Source: Modestobacter sp. Leaf380 (GTDB lineage: Bacteria; Actinomycetota; Actinomycetes; Mycobacteriales; Geodermatophilaceae). Taken from it: a stretch of DNA of 64,000 nt. Location: positions 64,613 through 128,612 of the forward strand of contig NZ_LMQC01000023.1 of NCBI RefSeq assembly GCF_001424485.1, given 5' to 3'. The notes below the pieces were generated by a model. The model searched no databases and was not told the DNA's origin. It saw nothing but the letters and a program-made list of their open reading frames with translations. Positions 25,720-33,292 of the stretch are shown here, one piece after another. The translations under genes and the position numbers were made by a program. Position 1 is the stretch's first letter, and every line of letters starts with the position of its first letter.

Positions 25720-26487
25720 CAGGACCAGGAGGCCGCCGCCGATGCGGGTGACGGTGCGGGCATGGCGGCGGGCGTACCGGGACAGGGTGAGGGCCCGCCG
25801 GGCTCCGCTGGCGATGAACACGAACGGCAATCCCAGACCCAGGCAGTAGGCCAAGGCCAGGATGGCGCCGCGGGTCGCTGAGGCCTCGCTGTAGGCGAGG
25901 GCGTTGACCGCCGAGAGGGTCGGACCCAGACACGGGGTCCAGCCCAGCCCGAACACCATGCCCAGCAGTGGTGCCCCGAGCAGTCCGGCCGGTGGCCGGC
26001 GGTGCAGCCGTCGCTCTCGTTGCAGCCAGCCCAACCCGCCCAGGAACGCCAGACCCATGACGATGGTGACCACACCCATGACCCGGGTGATCACTGGCGC
26101 CCATTCCAGCAACAGCCTGCCCAGGCCCCCGAACGCGGCGCCGAAGGACATGAAGACCACCGTGAACCCGGCCACGAACAGCACGGCCCCAGCCAGCACC
26201 CGCCCGCGCCCACCCTGGGGAGCATCGGGTCCGGGCTCGTCGTGCCCCAGCGCAGCCACGCCTGCCCCGCCTCGGGTCTGGAGGGTCGCCCCGGCCGTGG
26301 CCGGTACCCCCGGTCGGGCAGCCTGACTGCCGCTGAGCCCGGCCACGTAGCCCAGGTAACCCGGGACCAGCGGCAGCACGCAGGGCGAGGCAAAGCTGAT
26401 CAAACCCACCAGGGCCGCCACGGCCACGGCCACCACGAGGGAACCATCGGTGACCAACCCGGCGAAGAGCGACCCCAACTCACTCAT
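25624..26487 (-). CDS. ccdA: CcdA/DsbD-like thiol-disulfide membrane transporter
   Basis: 287 residues, six to seven membrane helices. The paired Cys motifs are LISFASPCVLPLVPGYLGYV (TM1) and GLGWTPCLGPTLSAV (TM4). It passes reducing equivalents from thioredoxin to extracytoplasmic thioredoxin-like proteins. A longer frame to 26706 is rejected because ATG 26487 lies inside the end of the upstream resA-like gene (ATGAGTGA overlap), indicating coupling. A long Gly/Pro-rich cytosolic loop follows TM2. Confidence 0.92.
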   Translation of the reverse strand: MSELGSLFAGLVTDGSLVVAVAVAALVGLISFASPCVLPLVPGYLGYVAGLSGSQAARPGVPATAGATLQTRGGAGVAALGHDEPGPDAPQGGRGRVLAGAVLFVAGFTVVFMSFGAAFGGLGRLLLEWAPVITRVMGVVTIVMGLAFLGGLGWLQRERRLHRRPPAGLLGAPLLGMVFGLGWTPCLGPTLSAVNALAYSEASATRGAILALAYCLGLGLPFVFIASGARRALTLSRYARRHARTVTRIGGGLLVLLGILLVTGTWDAIMIYTRAWLATTGLGSSFV

Positions 26488-27157
26488 CGGGCGCGCCGGT
26501 CGAAGGTGGGGCCGACGGTGGGGTGGTCGGGGGTGGGGTGGGGTCCTCGGCGAGCAGGGTCTGCAGGCTGGTCCGCAGGTCGTCCTCGGCGACGGCGGAG
26601 ACGTAGACGGCGGCGACCCGGTTCTCCCGGTCCAGCAGGATCGTCGTAGGGACGACGTTGGCGGGGAACCCGTTGAACGCCAGCGCCACCTCCCCGGAGG
26701 GGTCAAACAAGGAGGGGTAGGTGATGCCGAAGTCGGTGGTGAAGGCCTGGGCGAGTTGCCTCTGGTCCCGGACGGCGACTCCCAGGAAAGCCACGCCGGC
26801 CTCGGCGACGTCGGTGAAGACGGTTTGGAATTCCGGTGACTCCACCCGACACGGTGCGCACCACGAACCCCAGAAGTTGATCACCACGATGTCCCCAGCC
26901 AGCGAGAAGGACTCGAAGGTCGTCCCGTCGAGGAGCTCCCCGCCGAACTCCGGGGCACTCTGCCGATCCTCGGCGGGGATCAGTTGGGCCGCCGGGGTGG
27001 CCGCAGTGAAGTCGAAATCCCCGCCGGCACCGCTCGTGCTCGGGTTGGCACCGGAACTGCCGCAGCCGGCGACCAGCAGCCCGAGCACCCCGGAGGCACC
27101 GACCGTCAGAACCGTCCGTCTGGAGATCCCTGCCTGGCCCTCAGCCAAGGGAGACAC
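26480..27157 (-). CDS. ResA/TlpA-like thioredoxin lipoprotein
   Basis: 225 residues. Tat-type leader ISRRTVLTVGASG with lipobox (LVAGC), Gly/Ser linker, then a TlpA-like thioredoxin fold with WCAPC active site (NFWGSWCAPC) and cis-Pro region VVPTT. The C-terminus is a Pro/Thr tail. It probably reduces apocytochrome c or delivers reductant outside the membrane, fed by CcdA. Start GTG 27157 overlaps the end of the VKOR gene by 17 bases. Confidence 0.9.
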   Translation of the reverse strand: MSPLAEGQAGISRRTVLTVGASGVLGLLVAGCGSSGANPSTSGAGGDFDFTAATPAAQLIPAEDRQSAPEFGGELLDGTTFESFSLAGDIVVINFWGSWCAPCRVESPEFQTVFTDVAEAGVAFLGVAVRDQRQLAQAFTTDFGITYPSLFDPSGEVALAFNGFPANVVPTTILLDRENRVAAVYVSAVAEDDLRTSLQTLLAEDPTPPPTTPPSAPPSTGAPDE

Positions 27158-27833
27158 TCCAGAAGGTCCAGAACCGAACGGTGATCAAGGTGGCGATCAC
27201 CAAGATCCACGCCGTGACGATCACCCCTTGCCGCCGATGCAGGACGCCGACCGCCGTCGCCGCCGGCCCGGGCTGGCGCCTCGTGACAGCCGTGAGGTTG
27301 CGGGCGGTGACGGCGACGAACAGAGCGATGACGACGACCCACACGACCATGCAGTAGGGACACAACGCCCCGATGCGGTACAGGCTGGCCGCGATCAGCC
27401 AGTGCACGAAGACGACCGCAGCACTCACCCCGACCTGCAACCCGGCCCAGAACCACACCGGGAGCACCGCGCCGCCGGCCAGAGCCGCGCCGACGACCAG
27501 CACGACGCTGAATCCGATGAGACCCAGCAGGGGGTTGGGGAACCCGAATGCCTCGGCCTGCGGGCTGGTCATCACCGACCCGCAGCTCAAGACGGGGTTG
27601 ATGCTGCAGGTCGGGACGTAGGCGCTGTCGGTGAGCAGTCGGTACTTCTCCACCGCAAGCACGAATGCCGCCAGCAGTCCCAGCGCGCCACCCAGGATCA
27701 GTCCCGCCCCCAGCCGCCGCTCCCGGCCGGGCTGACCCGGCCCGACCGGGGGCGTGCGGCCTGATGACTCAGGCGTGCTGTTCCAGGCTCCTGGGTCGGC
27801 GGCCGGAACCGACACCGAGGTGGGGGTGGACAC
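27141..27833 (-). CDS. Vitamin K epoxide reductase (VKOR)-family disulfide generator
   Basis: 230 residues with four to five membrane helices. Active-site CxxC (GALCPYCMVVW) and the loop Cys pair (PTCSINPVLSCGSVM) are both present. VKOR passes electrons from DsbA-like proteins to quinone, the usual actinobacterial DsbB substitute. It follows the DsbA-like gene by two bases and overlaps the ResA-like gene, so oxidising and reducing arms lie in one operon. Confidence 0.92.
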   Translation of the reverse strand: MSTPTSVSVPAADPGAWNSTPESSGRTPPVGPGQPGRERRLGAGLILGGALGLLAAFVLAVEKYRLLTDSAYVPTCSINPVLSCGSVMTSPQAEAFGFPNPLLGLIGFSVVLVVGAALAGGAVLPVWFWAGLQVGVSAAVVFVHWLIAASLYRIGALCPYCMVVWVVVIALFVAVTARNLTAVTRRQPGPAATAVGVLHRRQGVIVTAWILVIATLITVRFWTFWSVSLG

Positions 27834-27835
27834 GC

Positions 27836-28525
27836 TTACTCGTTGACGGCCGCGTCGACGGCGGCGATGAGCTCCTCAGCCGAACCGACTGTCAGCTGCT
27901 CCCCGTTGAGGAAGAACGTGGGAGTTCCTTGCACGCCCAGGGCCAGCCCGTCGTCGCGGTCGGCGAGCACCCGCTCCAGGGTCGCCGGGTCGGCGACGGC
28001 GCTGTCGTAGGCATCCATGTCCAGCCCCAGGTCGGTCGCGAACTCCCGGAACAACCCGGCCATGGAGGTCTGCTGCTCACCCCACTGGGTCTGGGTGGCG
28101 TACATCTGCTGGTACATCGCCTCAAATTGCCCCTGCTGGGCAGCCGCCTCCACGGCAACCGCAGCGTTCTGCCCGTTGAAGTGACCCTCGACCGGGAAGT
28201 AACGAGCGATGAAGGTGACCTGTCCGGCGTAGTCCTCGCGCAGCTGCTCCACCACCGGGTAGGCGGCCAGGCAGGACTCGCACTCGAAGTCCAGGAACTC
28301 CACCAGAGTCACCTCCCCCGGGGCCGTGTCCAGGCGGTGGCTGTTCTCCCGCACCACCAGATCCTCGCCACCCTGGCCGTCCGCGGTGGCGTCTGAGCCC
28401 CCACCGCCGAACACCATCACCGCCACAGCGACCACGGCAGCGAAGACCGCTACGAGCAGGACCGAGATCATGGTGTTGGACCGCAGGATGACTCCTCGAG
28501 ATGGCGGCCACGAGACGGGCCGCAA
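27836..28525 (-). CDS. DsbA-like thioredoxin-fold protein
   Basis: 229 residues. N-terminal membrane anchor (ISVLLVAVFAAVVAVAVMVF), then a DsbA-type domain with the active site FECESCLAAYP (CxxC), cis-Pro loop VQGTPTFFLNG and an inserted helical segment. Oxidises exported proteins with VKOR as partner. The start is uncertain: TTG 28525 has AGGAAG upstream but lies close to the operator; ATG 28471 (211 residues) keeps the anchor. First gene of the dsbA-VKOR-resA-ccdA operon. Confidence 0.88.
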   Translation of the reverse strand: MRPVSWPPSRGVILRSNTMISVLLVAVFAAVVAVAVMVFGGGGSDATADGQGGEDLVVRENSHRLDTAPGEVTLVEFLDFECESCLAAYPVVEQLREDYAGQVTFIARYFPVEGHFNGQNAAVAVEAAAQQGQFEAMYQQMYATQTQWGEQQTSMAGLFREFATDLGLDMDAYDSAVADPATLERVLADRDDGLALGVQGTPTFFLNGEQLTVGSAEELIAAVDAAVNE

Positions 28526-28537
28526 GACGGACGCTTC

Positions 28538-28556
28538 CTACTATCCAGGATAGGAA
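28538..28556. promoter_or_regulatory. BlaI-type operator 6 before the disulfide operon
   Basis: CTACTA-TCCAGGA-TAGGAA, just upstream of the DsbA-like gene; left half perfect, right half with two changes. Confidence 0.55.
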
Positions 28557-28578
28557 ACCTGCGCATCAACCCGGGGTG

Positions 28579-28604
28579 AACATACCTACAGGCGTCAGTA
28601 TGTT
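28579..28604. promoter_or_regulatory. ArsR-family operator dyad
   Basis: AACATAC-N12-GTATGTT, perfect 7-bp inverted arms, 60 bases before the ArsR-type gene start. Likely an autoregulatory site covering the regulator-ATPase promoter. Confidence 0.6.
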
Positions 28605-28664
28605 GTAGTGTCACTCAGCCTGAGCCCACTAGGGGTGTCCAAGTGCTGCGATGTGGAGTGACCC

Positions 28665-29063
28665 GTGACTGAGGACCGCTGCGACCTGCTGTGCCTGGAT
28701 CTGCCTCATGCTGAGGCCGTACGCGGAGGGCTCCCCAACGTCGAACAGGCCGCAGGGCCGGCTCAGCAGTTCAGGGCCCTGGCCGACCCACAGCGCCTGC
28801 GTATCGCTGCAGCGCTGCAAGCCGGCGGTGAGTTGTGCGTGTGCGATCTGGCTTGGATCGTCGGGGCCAGCCAGAACCTGGTGTCCCACCACGCGCGGGT
28901 GCTACGGACGGCGGGGATGGCTGCATCCCGTAAGGACGGCAAGCTGGTCATGTACCGGCTCACCGACATCGGCCAGGCCCTGCTGGCCATGGCCGGGATC
29001 GTGCCGCCCGCGGCTGTCCCGGACGCCGGCCGCCCGGTCGTCTCGGCGGCGCCCGGTGTCTGA
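28665..29063 (+). CDS. CadC/CmtR-like ArsR-family metal sensor
   Basis: 132 residues. Winged-helix ArsR core (FRALADPQRLRIAAAL...LVSHHARVLRTAGM). The metal-sensing ELCVCDL motif (Cys-x-Cys in helix alpha-R) and two N-terminal Cys (DRCDLLCLDL) match the four-Cys site of CadC-type Cd/Pb/Zn sensors. It should release DNA when soft metals bind. GTG 28665 has GTGGAG upstream. The last bases overlap the ATPase gene, its likely target. Confidence 0.92.
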   Translation: MTEDRCDLLCLDLPHAEAVRGGLPNVEQAAGPAQQFRALADPQRLRIAAALQAGGELCVCDLAWIVGASQNLVSHHARVLRTAGMAASRKDGKLVMYRLTDIGQALLAMAGIVPPAAVPDAGRPVVSAAPGV

Positions 29064-31155
29064 CCTGTGTTGCGGCCCCGATGACGAGCCGACGCCCCGG
29101 ACGCCGGCGCGAGCACTCGCCACCATCCCCCTCACCTCGGCTCGTCCCACGGAACCGGTGACGGGGTGCGGTAAGGGCTGCGCCTGCTGCGCTCCCAGCA
29201 CCGTCGACCAGCTGGCCGCGGTCGGCGATGGCTGCGGTGACCCCACCTGCTCGGCACCCAGCACCCCGGTCGACGAGCCGGCCCTGCCACTGTGGCGAGC
29301 CCGGTCGGCCCAGCTGGCCGGCGCCGCAGGGCTGTTCTGGATGGCCTCGCAGGCCACGGCCTGGACCGGTGGACCGGTCGTGCTCGGGACCTTGCTCGCC
29401 TTCGGTGCCGTGCTCGCCGGCGGCGCCACCTTCGTGCCCGGCACCCTGCGTGCGCTGGCCCACCGCCGGCTGGGCGTGGGCACGCTGATGACCGTGGCCA
29501 TGATCGGCGCCATCGCCCTGGGCGAGGTGCGCGAGGCCGCGATGCTGGCCTTCCTGTTCTCCCTCGCCGAGGCGCTGGAGGACTACGCCGTCGACCGCAC
29601 CCGCCGCGGCCTGCGGTCCCTGCTGGACCTGGTGCCCGCCCGCGCCACCGTGCTCCGCCCCGGCCCCGCAGGGCTCTCGGAGTCCGAGGTCGACCCGGCC
29701 GACCTGCGCGTCGGCGACGTGCTGGTCGTCCGGCCCGGAGAGCGGCTGGCCACCGACGGCACCGTGACCGACGGCCGATCGACCCTGGACACCTCCGCGA
29801 TCACCGGGGAGTCCCTGCCCGTGGAGGTGCAGCCCGGTACCGAGGTCTTCGCCGCCTCGGTCAACGGCGGCGGGGTCCTGCAGGTCACCGTCACCGCCAC
29901 CGTCGCCGATAACTCCCTGGCCCGCGTCGTGCACATCGTCGAGGAGGCCCAGGACCGCAAGGGCGCAGCCCAGCGCCTGGCCGCTCGGATCGCCGCCCCG
30001 CTGGTGCCCGCGGTGTTCGTCGTCGCCGCCGCGATCGCCGTCCTGGGTTCCCTCCTCGGCGACCCGGGCGTGTGGATCGAGCGTGCGCTGGTGGTGCTGG
30101 TCGCAGCCTCCCCGTGCGCGTTCGCGATCGCCGTCCCGGTCACCGTGGTGGCCGCGATCGGTGCCGCCACCCGCCAGGGCGTGCTGGTCAAGGGCGGCGC
30201 CGCCCTGGAGTCGCTCGGCGCCGTCCGCACCCTGGCGCTGGACAAGACCGGCACCCTGACCCGCAACTCCCCCGCCGTCGTCGCCGTCCTCACCACCGAC
30301 GGCCACGACGCCGAGCAGGTGCTCACCGTCGCCGCAGCCCTCGAGGCCCGCAGCGAGCACCCCCTGGCCGCCGCGGTCCTCGCCCACTGGGCCGCAGCGC
30401 ACGACGGCGCCCCGGCCCCGGTCGCCACAGACGTGCAGGCGCTGGCCGGTCAGGGCCTCACCGGTGTCCTGGACGGCACCCCGGTGCGGCTGGGCAGACC
30501 AGGTTTCCTGGAGCCCGGCACCCTCGCCGGACAGGTGCGGGACCACCAAGACGCCGGCGCCACCGTCGTCCTCGTCGAATCCGCCGGCCAGCTGCTGGGC
30601 GCCCTCGCCATCCGCGACGAGCTCCGGCCCGAGGCCGCCGACGTCATCGCCCGGCTGCGCAGGATGGGCGTGGCGACGGCGATGCTCACCGGCGACAACG
30701 CCCGCACCGCCGCCCACCTCGCCCGGGCCGCCGGCATCACCGACGTGCACGCCGAGCTGCGCCCCGAGGACAAGGCGACCCTGGTCGACCAGCTGCGCTC
30801 GAGCACCCGAGGTGGGGTGGCGATGGTCGGGGACGGCATCAACGACGCCCCCGCCCTGGCCACCGCCGACGTCGGCATCGCCATGGGCGCGATGGGCGCC
30901 GACGTCGCCATCGAGACCGCCGACGTCGCCCTGATGGGCGAGAGCCTGCACCAGCTGCCCCGCACCCTGGCCCACGCCCGGCGGGCCCGGACGATCATGC
31001 TGCAGAGCCTGGCGTTGTCCGCCGCGATCCTCATCGTGCTCATCCCGCTGGCCGCCCTGGGGGTGCTGTCCCTGGCCGCAGTGATCGTGATCCACGAGGT
31101 CGCCGAGGTGTTCGTGATCGCCAACGGGATCCGCGCCGGCAGGTCACACCAATGA
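29056..31155 (+). CDS. P1B-type heavy-metal ATPase with Cys-rich N-terminus (SPC motif)
   Basis: 699 residues. The N-terminal ~75 residues hold Cys clusters (CCG, CGKGCACC, CGDPTC) rather than a folded HMA domain. Membrane metal motif SPC (S352-P-C354) and a TM HEVAE motif near the C-terminus resemble P1B-4 (CtpD/CtpJ/CoaT, Co/Zn/Fe-type) pumps, not the CPC of classical CadA/ZntA. TGES, DKTGTLT (D396), SEHPLA and GDGINDAPAL are intact. GTG 29056 overlaps the regulator stop by eight bases. Substrate is uncertain: the regulator suggests Cd/Pb/Zn, the pump motif suggests Co/Zn/Fe. Confidence 0.9.
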   Translation: MSDLCCGPDDEPTPRTPARALATIPLTSARPTEPVTGCGKGCACCAPSTVDQLAAVGDGCGDPTCSAPSTPVDEPALPLWRARSAQLAGAAGLFWMASQATAWTGGPVVLGTLLAFGAVLAGGATFVPGTLRALAHRRLGVGTLMTVAMIGAIALGEVREAAMLAFLFSLAEALEDYAVDRTRRGLRSLLDLVPARATVLRPGPAGLSESEVDPADLRVGDVLVVRPGERLATDGTVTDGRSTLDTSAITGESLPVEVQPGTEVFAASVNGGGVLQVTVTATVADNSLARVVHIVEEAQDRKGAAQRLAARIAAPLVPAVFVVAAAIAVLGSLLGDPGVWIERALVVLVAASPCAFAIAVPVTVVAAIGAATRQGVLVKGGAALESLGAVRTLALDKTGTLTRNSPAVVAVLTTDGHDAEQVLTVAAALEARSEHPLAAAVLAHWAAAHDGAPAPVATDVQALAGQGLTGVLDGTPVRLGRPGFLEPGTLAGQVRDHQDAGATVVLVESAGQLLGALAIRDELRPEAADVIARLRRMGVATAMLTGDNARTAAHLARAAGITDVHAELRPEDKATLVDQLRSSTRGGVAMVGDGINDAPALATADVGIAMGAMGADVAIETADVALMGESLHQLPRTLAHARRARTIMLQSLALSAAILIVLIPLAALGVLSLAAVIVIHEVAEVFVIANGIRAGRSHQ

Positions 31156-31682
31156 ACATCCGACAGTCAGCCTGGCTGTCGGGAGCTCGGTTGGTGATGG
31201 CTGTGGTCGCTGCAGTCTTGGTGGGGGTGGATCTGGGGGTCAAAGCCCTCATAGAACAACGCCTGGGCGACGGGCGGACCCTGGATGTCGGGATTCTGGA
31301 CCTACGACTGGGCTACAACACAGGCGCCGCGTTCAGTGTGGGGTCCGACCTGCCCGGCTGGCTGGTCCTGGCCGTCACTGCGGCGGTCACTGTCGTCGTC
31401 GCCGGATTCGCCTGGGTCACGGCAGGTCGTGCGCGGACCTCCGGGTGGCCCGTTGCTGGGCTGGCCGCCGTGGTCGGAGGCGCTGTGGGCAATCTGGTGG
31501 ACCGCGCAGGCGACGGACGCGTCACCGACTACCTGCACACCGGCTGGTTCCCCACCTTCAACCTCGCCGATGTCTTCATCACCTGCGGGGCGGTCGTCTT
31601 CGCCGCAAGTACCGTCCTCAACCCCGACATCGAGGACACCGCAGCCACCAAGGCGCGGCCGATGACTACTGACCAGAGATGA
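31152..31682 (+). CDS. lspA: Lipoprotein signal peptidase (signal peptidase II)
   Basis: 176 residues, four membrane helices. The two catalytic Asp motifs are GNLVDRAGDGRVTDYL and FNLADVFI, and the conserved YNTGAAFSV is present. It removes signal peptides from diacylglyceryl-modified prolipoproteins. ATGA overlap with the ATPase stop indicates one transcript. Similar heavy-metal ATPase-lspA pairs are known on metal resistance plasmids. Works before the Lnt encoded at 22465. Confidence 0.93.
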   Translation: MNIRQSAWLSGARLVMAVVAAVLVGVDLGVKALIEQRLGDGRTLDVGILDLRLGYNTGAAFSVGSDLPGWLVLAVTAAVTVVVAGFAWVTAGRARTSGWPVAGLAAVVGGAVGNLVDRAGDGRVTDYLHTGWFPTFNLADVFITCGAVVFAASTVLNPDIEDTAATKARPMTTDQR

Positions 31683-31696
31683 CGACGATCGCCACT

Positions 31697-31714
31697 GGGG
31701 AGTTCTGCCTCCCC
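31697..31714 (+). terminator. Short hairpin after lspA
   Basis: GGGGAG-TTCTGC-CTCCCC, a 6-bp GC stem 15 bases after the lspA stop. Confidence 0.4.
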
Positions 31715-31820
31715 CATCTGCGGTCTGCGGCTGCGCCGCCGTGCGGTCGCCGGTGCCCGCGCACTCGCGCCTGCAGGCCACCTGCACCAGCGCCGGAAGC
31801 GGTCCGATGCACCACGTGCC

Positions 31821-31835
31821 TACCCTGGTGGGGTA
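31821..31835. promoter_or_regulatory. RicR/CsoR-like copper operator, DUF6153 copy 2
   Basis: TACCC TGGTG GGGTA, identical to the site at 1877-1891, 22 bases before the second DUF6153 start. Confidence 0.75.
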
Positions 31836-31857
31836 TCGGCTAGCGGTGGGGGGTGTC

Positions 31858-32313
31858 ATGCGGGCACGTTTGCTCTGGGCCCTGCTCGTGCTCGGCGCAG
31901 TGTTCAGCATGCACGGCCTCAGCTGCACCGACAGCGACTCGGCCATGGCCGACATGCCCTCGCACGCCACGCCCGCCTCACCCGACCAGACGGGGGAAGG
32001 GGCCGGACTTGATGCGGGGACCAACGCCCGTGATTCCGCGCTACCGCAATCGCTGGTAGCTGCACCCACCTGGATCGACGACGGCCAGACCGGTGACGGT
32101 CATGGGACCATGGCCCACGCCCTGATGGTGTGCATGGCCGTCTTGGCCGGCGGGATCGGCACGGCACTGGCAGTGCTGGCCTCATGGCTGTCGCGACGGC
32201 GCCTCCTCACCGTTGTGCCCCGTCCCACCGTGCTGCTGCGCAGCGCCCTCGACCAGGCGCTCCCTCACCCAGCACCTCTCGAGCTCAGTCGTCTCTGCGT
32301 GCTGAGGGTCTAG
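31858..32313 (+). CDS. DUF6153 family membrane protein, copy 2
   Basis: 151 residues. Paralog of the protein at 1916: same N-terminal segment (LLWALLVLGAVFSMHGLSC), a variable Met/His/Asp linker, second hydrophobic segment (MAHALMVCMAVLAGGIG) and identical tail LSRLCVLRV. ATG 31858 follows a GGGGGG-rich stretch. Copper operator upstream, DUF305 downstream, as in copy 1. Function unknown. Confidence 0.75.
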   Translation: MRARLLWALLVLGAVFSMHGLSCTDSDSAMADMPSHATPASPDQTGEGAGLDAGTNARDSALPQSLVAAPTWIDDGQTGDGHGTMAHALMVCMAVLAGGIGTALAVLASWLSRRRLLTVVPRPTVLLRSALDQALPHPAPLELSRLCVLRV

Positions 32314-32324
32314 GCCGAACCACC
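32284..32324 (+). repeat. 41-bp direct repeat, copy 2
   Basis: Identical to 2357-2397; spans the last nine codons, stop and 11 bases after the second DUF6153 gene. Confidence 0.85.
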
Positions 32325-32428
32325 TGACACCCGTGGCCCACGTGTGGCCCGGAGTCGCGTGCTCGACCTTCCCTGCCCTCTTCGTGCCCGGCTCATATCG
32401 GGTGCGGCACCCCTTTCAGGAGACCCCT

Positions 32429-33055
32429 GTGCTCAGCAACCATGCTTCGACCCGTTCCCCCCACCGCTCCCGCGCCGCCGGGTTCGTCGGTGCCCTCATC
32501 GCCGCCTCGGTGGCCCTGTCGGCCTGCTCTGGCGGCACAGACCCCTCATCGGCGGGGTCCTCGACGTCCGTCCCGGCAGAGGCCACGTTCAACACCGCCG
32601 ACATCACCTTCGCCCAGTCGATGATCCCCCACCACGAGCAGGCGGTCGAGATGGCCGACCTGGTCGCCGACCGCTCTAACAACCCCGACGTGCTGGACCT
32701 GGCTGGCCGCATCCAGGCTGCTCAGGGGCCCGAGATCGACGTTCTCAACGGCTGGCTGAACAGCTGGGGGGCCATCAGCTCAGACGACACCTCGGGAATG
32801 GCTCACTCCGGCATGAGCGGGATGATGACCGAGGACGACATGTCCTCCCTGGAGACAGCCAGCGGCGTGGACTTCGACCGCATGTGGCTGCAGCTGATGC
32901 TCGAGCACCACACCGGCGCTGTAGGCATGGCCCAGACCGAGATCGCCGACGGCGAGGACCCCGCGGCGATCGCGCTCGCCCAGGACATCCAGTCCTCCCA
33001 GGGTGCCGAGATCACCGAGATGGAACAGCTGCTGCAGAGCCTGTCCACGCAGTAA
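32429..33055 (+). CDS. DUF305 copper-associated lipoprotein, copy 2
   Basis: 208 residues. Lipobox VALSAC, then the DUF305 core with MIPHHEQAVEMA and MLEHHTGAVGMAQTE, and a Met/His loop (GMAHSGMSGMM). Close paralog of the protein at 2508, with long nucleotide identity in the C-terminal half. GTG 32429 has AGGAGA at 32418-32423. Likely cotranscribed with the preceding DUF6153 gene. Confidence 0.88.
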   Translation: MLSNHASTRSPHRSRAAGFVGALIAASVALSACSGGTDPSSAGSSTSVPAEATFNTADITFAQSMIPHHEQAVEMADLVADRSNNPDVLDLAGRIQAAQGPEIDVLNGWLNSWGAISSDDTSGMAHSGMSGMMTEDDMSSLETASGVDFDRMWLQLMLEHHTGAVGMAQTEIADGEDPAAIALAQDIQSSQGAEITEMEQLLQSLSTQ

Positions 33056-33070
33056 CCCCCCGACAGCGGA

Positions 33071-33094
33071 GGCTGCGGCCAGCCCGGCGCAGCC
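33071..33094 (+). terminator. Weak hairpin after second DUF305 gene
   Basis: GGCTGCG-N10-CGCAGCC, a 7-bp stem 15 bases after the stop. Confidence 0.3.
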
Positions 33095-33292
33095 CCCGCC
33101 CAAAGTCACCCGATAGCCGTGGACGCCGAGAACCGCGGCCCTCGATGACCTCCAAGCCCTCGACGTGCGCCACCGCGACACGACCTGCATGCCGTCCCCG
33201 GCCTGCACCCCGAGGCACCGCCGTCCTCGCCGGCGTCCGATGCCTCACCCGCACTCCCCACAACTGACCCCACTTGAAGGACCACAACTGAC

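Noticed and set aside
28708-29055. Extended N-terminus of the second metal ATPase
   Set aside because: This frame is antiphase to the clear ArsR-type gene; GTG 29056 fits an overlapping operon start.
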